Part shown: in pieces, positions 5,236 to 8,376 of the stretch
How the letters are laid out: each line of letters opens with the position of its first letter
Position numbering within the stretch: position 1 is the first letter of the stretch
Source of the DNA: an uncultured Clostridia bacterium
Lineage (GTDB): Bacteria > Bacillota_A > Clostridia > Oscillospirales > Oscillospiraceae
Length of the DNA: 8,376 nt
NCBI GenBank assembly: GCA_946410505.1
Contig: CAMKAP010000085.1
Coordinates: forward strand, 1 to 8,376
Reading direction: 5' to 3'
Notes under the pieces: model-generated
The model's database searches: none
What the model was told of the DNA's origin: nothing
Seen by the model: the letters and a program-made list of their open reading frames with translations, nothing else
Position numbers and translations under genes: made by a program

Positions 5236-6030
5236 ATGATCGCAAATTACCATACCCATACCGTTCGCTGCGGCCATGCGGAAGGGACAGAACGGGAATA
5301 CGCGGAGCGTGCGCTGGATGCCGGTCTGCAGATCCTGGGCTTTTCCGACCACACGCCGCAGGACTACTTTGATTCGACACCCAGGAACCGGCCCATCCGT
5401 ATGATGCCGGAGGAACTGCCGGATTATGCCGCAGCGGTCCGTTCTCTCAGGGAAGAATACCGGGGGCGGATCGAGATACGGCTGGGGGTGGAGGCGGAGT
5501 ATTATCCCAGATACTTTCCGCGCCTGATAGAAATGCTGCGGAAGAACGGCGTCGAATATATGATCCTGGGGCAGCACTTTCTCGGGAACGAGGTCGACGA
5601 GCCCTACGCGGGCCGGCCAAGCTTTGACCGGAAACTGCTGGAGCGCTATGTGGCGCAGACGGCGGAGGCCATGGAGACCGGTCTCTTTAGCTATTTTGCG
5701 CATCCGGATCTGATCCATTATATCGGGAGCGGGAAAATCTACGAGCGGGAAATGCGAAAGCTCTGCCGAAAGGCACGGGAGACCAATACGCCGCTGGAGC
5801 TGAATCTGCTGGGCGTGCGGGAAAAGCGGCACTATCCGCGCCTGGCCTTCTGGGAGATCGCGGCGGAAGAGGGGAACGACGTAATCCTCGGCTGCGACGC
5901 CCACCGCCCGCAGGATACCGCTGACCTCACCAGCGAAGCCTGGGCCATGGCACAAATCGAGCGCCTCGGTCTTCATCTGCTGGAGACCGTTCCAATCCGC
6001 AGTCTGAACCCGGACAACATAATGGAATGA
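5236..6030 (+). CDS. hisK: PHP-family histidinol-phosphatase (HisJ/HisK type)
   Basis: This 264-residue cytoplasmic metal-dependent phosphatase has the PHP fold. It should convert L-histidinol phosphate to histidinol and phosphate, the penultimate part of histidine biosynthesis. Metal-site motifs are in order: HTHT (H6, H8), H14 in CGHAEG, SDH (D38, H39), GVEAEY (E86), GQH (H114), AHPD (H156) and GCDAHRP (D221, H223). No ligand appears lost and the length is normal for the family. The ATG follows GGAGAA by 7 bases and a good sigma-A promoter lies just upstream. The gene appears monocistronic: terminators lie on both sides and no other his gene is present. PHP phosphatases of unknown substrate can look similar, so the histidinol assignment is family-based. 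It converges with fhs. Confidence 0.85.
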   Translation: MIANYHTHTVRCGHAEGTEREYAERALDAGLQILGFSDHTPQDYFDSTPRNRPIRMMPEELPDYAAAVRSLREEYRGRIEIRLGVEAEYYPRYFPRLIEMLRKNGVEYMILGQHFLGNEVDEPYAGRPSFDRKLLERYVAQTAEAMETGLFSYFAHPDLIHYIGSGKIYEREMRKLCRKARETNTPLELNLLGVREKRHYPRLAFWEIAAEEGNDVILGCDAHRPQDTADLTSEAWAMAQIERLGLHLLETVPIRSLNPDNIME

Positions 6031-6067
6031 AAAAATCACCCGTTTACAGAAACGGGTGATTTTTTCA
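6028..6067. terminator. Bidirectional intrinsic terminator between hisK and fhs
   Basis: TGAAAAAATCACCCGTTT (6028-6045) is exactly complementary to 6050-6067, with a 4-base loop ACAG. The GC-rich core is flanked by an A6 run on one side and a T6 run on the other. RNA from either strand therefore gives a hairpin followed by a U-tract. The hisK stop codon TGA (6028-6030) is the first part of the left arm, and the fhs stop lies 15 bases beyond the right arm. Confidence 0.95.
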
Positions 6068-6081
6068 TAGAGACAGTCCGA

Positions 6082-7758
6082 TCAGAACAGGCCGCTGATG
6101 CGACCGTTTTCATCCACGTCGATCTTCTCGGCGGCGGGGACGCGGGGGAGACCCGGCATGGTCATGATGTCGCCGGTGAGCACCACTACAAAGCCCGCAC
6201 CGGCGGAAACCTTCACGTTCTTAACGGTGACCGTGAAGTTCTCGGGAGCGCCCAGCTTGCCGGGGTCGTCGGAGAAGCTGTACTGGGTCTTGGCAATGCA
6301 CACGGGGAGACTGTCGAAGCCCAGCTTCGTCAACTGGTCGATCTGCTTCTGGGCGGCGGGGAGGATCGCAATGTCCTTGCCGCCATAAACCCGGGTGACC
6401 ACAGCGCGGATCTTGTCCTCAATGCTGCCGTCGAGCTCATAGGAGAAGCGGAAATCGCCTTTTTCCTCCTCGCAGAGGCGCACGACCTCACGGGCCAGCG
6501 CTTCGCCGCCCTTGCCGCCTTCGGCCCACACGGTGGAGAGCACGGTGTTCACGCCCAGCTCGCGGCACTTGGCGATGATGAAGTCAATCTCCGCGTCCGT
6601 GTCGGTGGGGAAGCGGTTCACGGCCACCACGCAGGGAAGACCGTAGACGTTTCGGATGTTGGACACATGGCGCAGCAGGTTGGGGATGCCTTTTTCCAGT
6701 GCAGCCAGATCCTCGTTGGCAAGCGCAGTTTTAGGCAGCCCGCCGTGCATCTTGAGCGCGCGGACAGTGGCGACCACTACGACGGCGTCGGGCGTGAGAC
6801 CTGCGGCACGACACTTGATGTCCAGGAACTTTTCCGCACCCAGATCGGCGCCGAAGCCGGCCTCCGTCACGGTGTAGTCGCCCATCTTGAGAGCCATGCG
6901 TGTGGCCATTACGCTGTTGCAGCCATGGGCGATATTGGCGAAGGGGCCGCCGTGCACGAACGCAGGGGTGCCTTCCAGCGTCTGGACCAGGTTGGGCTTG
7001 AGCGCGTCCTTCAGCAGCGCCGCCATGGCGCCGACAGCCTTCAGATCTCCCGCGGTGACCGGCTTGTCGTCATAGGTATAGCCCACGATGATGCGCCCGA
7101 GGCGCTCCTTGAGGTCGGCGATGGAGGAGGAGAGGCAGAACACCGCCATGATTTCGCTGGCGACCGTAATGTCAAAGCCGTCCTCGCGGGGTGTGCCGTT
7201 GGCCTTGCCGCCCAGACCGTCCACCACAAAGCGCAGCTGCCGGTCGTTCATGTCCACGCAGCGCTTCCAGGTGATCTTTCTGGGGTCGATGCCCAGGGAA
7301 TTGCCCTGCTGGATGTGATTGTCGAGCATGGCTGCCAGCAGGTTGTTGGCAGCGCCGATGGCGTGAAAGTCCCCCGTGAAGTGGAGATTGATGTCCTCCA
7401 TGGGAACGACCTGGGCATAGCCGCCGCCGGCAGCGCCGCCCTTGATGCCGAACACGGGGCCCAGGGAGGGCTCACGAAGGGCAACGACCACGTCCTTGCC
7501 GATGCTTCTGAGACCGTCGGCCAGGCCGATGGTCGTGGTGGTCTTGCCCTCGCCGGCGGGGGTGGGGGTGATGGCGGTGACCAGGATCAGCTTCCCGTCT
7601 TTTTTATCAGTTTCCCGCAGCAGGGCGGGATCGACCTTGGCTTTATATCTGCCGTACTGCTCCAGATATTTGTCACTCACATGCGCCCTCGCAGCGATCT
7701 CGGTGATGGGCTGCATCTTACATTCCTGAGCGATCTCGATGTCGGTTTTGTAAGCCAT
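6082..7758 (-). CDS. fhs: Formate--tetrahydrofolate ligase (10-formyl-THF synthetase)
   Basis: This 558-residue cytoplasmic enzyme joins formate to tetrahydrofolate using ATP, giving 10-formyl-tetrahydrofolate, ADP and phosphate. The length is typical (about 555-560). The ATP-binding loop is TPAGEGKT (66-73) followed by [32 protein letters not shown] (about 95-116) and [15 protein letters not shown] (120-134) are the highly conserved family stretches around the formyl phosphate and folate site. No break or missing motif is seen. The start at 7758 follows AAGGAG (7770-7765) by 6 bases; that site begins directly after the purL stop, 12 bases upstream, so the two are surely one transcript. The product feeds the two formyl transfers of purine synthesis and, in acetogens, the methyl branch of the Wood-Ljungdahl pathway; no other acetogenesis gene is present here. 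Transcription ends at the bidirectional terminator at 6028-6067. Confidence 0.97.
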   Translation of the reverse strand: MAYKTDIEIAQECKMQPITEIAARAHVSDKYLEQYGRYKAKVDPALLRETDKKDGKLILVTAITPTPAGEGKTTTTIGLADGLRSIGKDVVVALREPSLGPVFGIKGGAAGGGYAQVVPMEDINLHFTGDFHAIGAANNLLAAMLDNHIQQGNSLGIDPRKITWKRCVDMNDRQLRFVVDGLGGKANGTPREDGFDITVASEIMAVFCLSSSIADLKERLGRIIVGYTYDDKPVTAGDLKAVGAMAALLKDALKPNLVQTLEGTPAFVHGGPFANIAHGCNSVMATRMALKMGDYTVTEAGFGADLGAEKFLDIKCRAAGLTPDAVVVVATVRALKMHGGLPKTALANEDLAALEKGIPNLLRHVSNIRNVYGLPCVVAVNRFPTDTDAEIDFIIAKCRELGVNTVLSTVWAEGGKGGEALAREVVRLCEEEKGDFRFSYELDGSIEDKIRAVVTRVYGGKDIAILPAAQKQIDQLTKLGFDSLPVCIAKTQYSFSDDPGKLGAPENFTVTVKNVKVSAGAGFVVVLTGDIMTMPGLPRVPAAEKIDVDENGRISGLF

Positions 7759-7770
7759 ACTGTTCTCCTT

Positions 7771-8376
7771 TTATCGGAAGTATTTGACTGCTGCTTCGAA
7801 CATACGGATGTCATAGCTGCCGGGAACATTTTTATAGAGGTTGCTGCCGATGCGCTCGGCGTGGCCCATCTTGCCGAAGACGCGGCCATCAGGGGAGGTG
7901 ATGCCCTCAATGGCATAGAGTGAGCCGTTGGGGTTGAAGTGCACATCAGCTGTGGCCTTACCGTCCAGGTCCACATACTGGGTGGCGATCTGTCCGTTGG
8001 CGGCGAGCTGCCGGATGACCTCCTCGCTTGCCAGGAAGCGGCCTTCGCCGTGGGAAATGGGGACGCTGTAAATGTCGCCCACTTCGGTAAGCGCCAGCCA
8101 GGGAGACTTGTTGGAGGCAACGCGGGTGCGCACGATGCGGCTCTGGTGGCGGCCGATGGTATTGAAGGTCAGGGTCGGGCACTTCTCATCCGTATCGATG
8201 ATCTTGCCGTAGGGGACAAGACCCAGCTTGATGAGCGCCTGGAAGCCGTTGCAGATGCCGCAGACGAGGCCGTCACGCCGCTCCAGAAGCTCCGTGACGC
8301 CCTCCTTGACAGCTTGGGAGCGGAAGAAGGCGGTGATGAACTTGCCGGAGCCGTCCGGCTCGTCGCCGCCGGAGAA
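7771..8376 (-). CDS. purL: Phosphoribosylformylglycinamidine synthase, C-terminal glutaminase part (runs off right edge)
   Basis: The frame is open from the window edge to the TAA at 7773-7771, giving the last 201 residues. They form a class I glutamine amidotransferase domain: FSGGDEPDGSGKFI, the nucleophile elbow GICNGFQ (Cys at residue 42 of the visible part, bases 8253-8251), the substrate stretch FNTIGRHQSR, and the His-x-Glu pair in PISHGEGRF (residues 109 and 111). The end reads AIEGITSPDGRVFGKMGHAER then NLYKNVPGS, typical of PurL/PurQ. The enzyme turns FGAR, glutamine and ATP into FGAM in purine synthesis; this domain supplies ammonia. The end pattern and the clostridial setting suggest the large single-chain form, but a separate purQ cannot be excluded because the synthase part is outside. 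A GTG at 8133 opens a shorter frame in the same phase; it is internal and not a start. fhs follows 12 bases downstream. Confidence 0.9.
   Translation of the reverse strand, partial: FSGGDEPDGSGKFITAFFRSQAVKEGVTELLERRDGLVCGICNGFQALIKLGLVPYGKIIDTDEKCPTLTFNTIGRHQSRIVRTRVASNKSPWLALTEVGDIYSVPISHGEGRFLASEEVIRQLAANGQIATQYVDLDGKATADVHFNPNGSLYAIEGITSPDGRVFGKMGHAERIGSNLYKNVPGSYDIRMFEAAVKYFR

Noticed and set aside
6667..7923. Plus-strand open frame of 418 codons opposite fhs and the end of purL
   Set aside because: Fhs and PurL are unmistakable on the minus strand. This frame spans two genes and their junction without any recognisable domain.
8131..8133. Start of a separate 120-residue gene at GTG 8133
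   Set aside because: The same frame continues open to the window edge and encodes the preceding amidotransferase residues, including the catalytic Cys, so this is an internal Val codon of purL.

Overview
The window reads as chromosomal DNA from a GC-rich, endospore-forming, anaerobic Firmicute, most likely a gut clostridium of the Oscillospirales type. That placement is inferred, not demonstrated. It rests on a spore-coat gene (cotJA), an alpha/beta small acid-soluble spore protein gene, a formate--tetrahydrofolate ligase, a large PurL fused to its own glutaminase domain, and a sigma factor/membrane-protein pair of a kind I recall as common in these genomes. No mobile element, CRISPR array, tRNA or rRNA is visible. 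Nearly all DNA is accounted for, and no intergenic stretch exceeds about 210 bases.

Left part (1-3247): the 5' end of cotJA runs leftward off the edge. Back to back with it, a perfect sigma-A consensus promoter drives a rightward two-gene unit: a LexA-like repressor (XRE helix-turn-helix plus S24 self-cleaving peptidase) and a UvrD/PcrA-family DNA helicase 13 bases behind it, closed by a strong intrinsic terminator. The layout suggests a damage-responsive, self-cleaving repressor controlling a repair helicase.

Middle (3248-5151): an ECF-like sigma factor gene overlaps by ATGA a single-span membrane protein that is probably its regulator. A spore DNA-protecting SASP gene follows, with a candidate sigma-G promoter, a perfect 13-bp hairpin just ahead of its ribosome binding site, and its own terminator. 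The SASP gene starts at 4901; the longer open frame upstream of it is not protein.

Right part (5152-8376): a PHP-family histidinol-phosphatase gene has its own sigma-A promoter. It converges on a leftward purL-fhs pair, the two sides separated by a symmetrical bidirectional terminator. Fhs makes 10-formyl-tetrahydrofolate, the one-carbon donor for purine synthesis, so its placement 12 bases behind purL makes metabolic sense.

Most of the window is ordinary housekeeping and sporulation content. The items most worth a second look are the repressor-helicase unit, the sigma/membrane-protein pair with a possible second start, the ssp leader hairpin, and the back-to-back promoters at about 236-292. 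I see no convincing evidence of an entirely new system.
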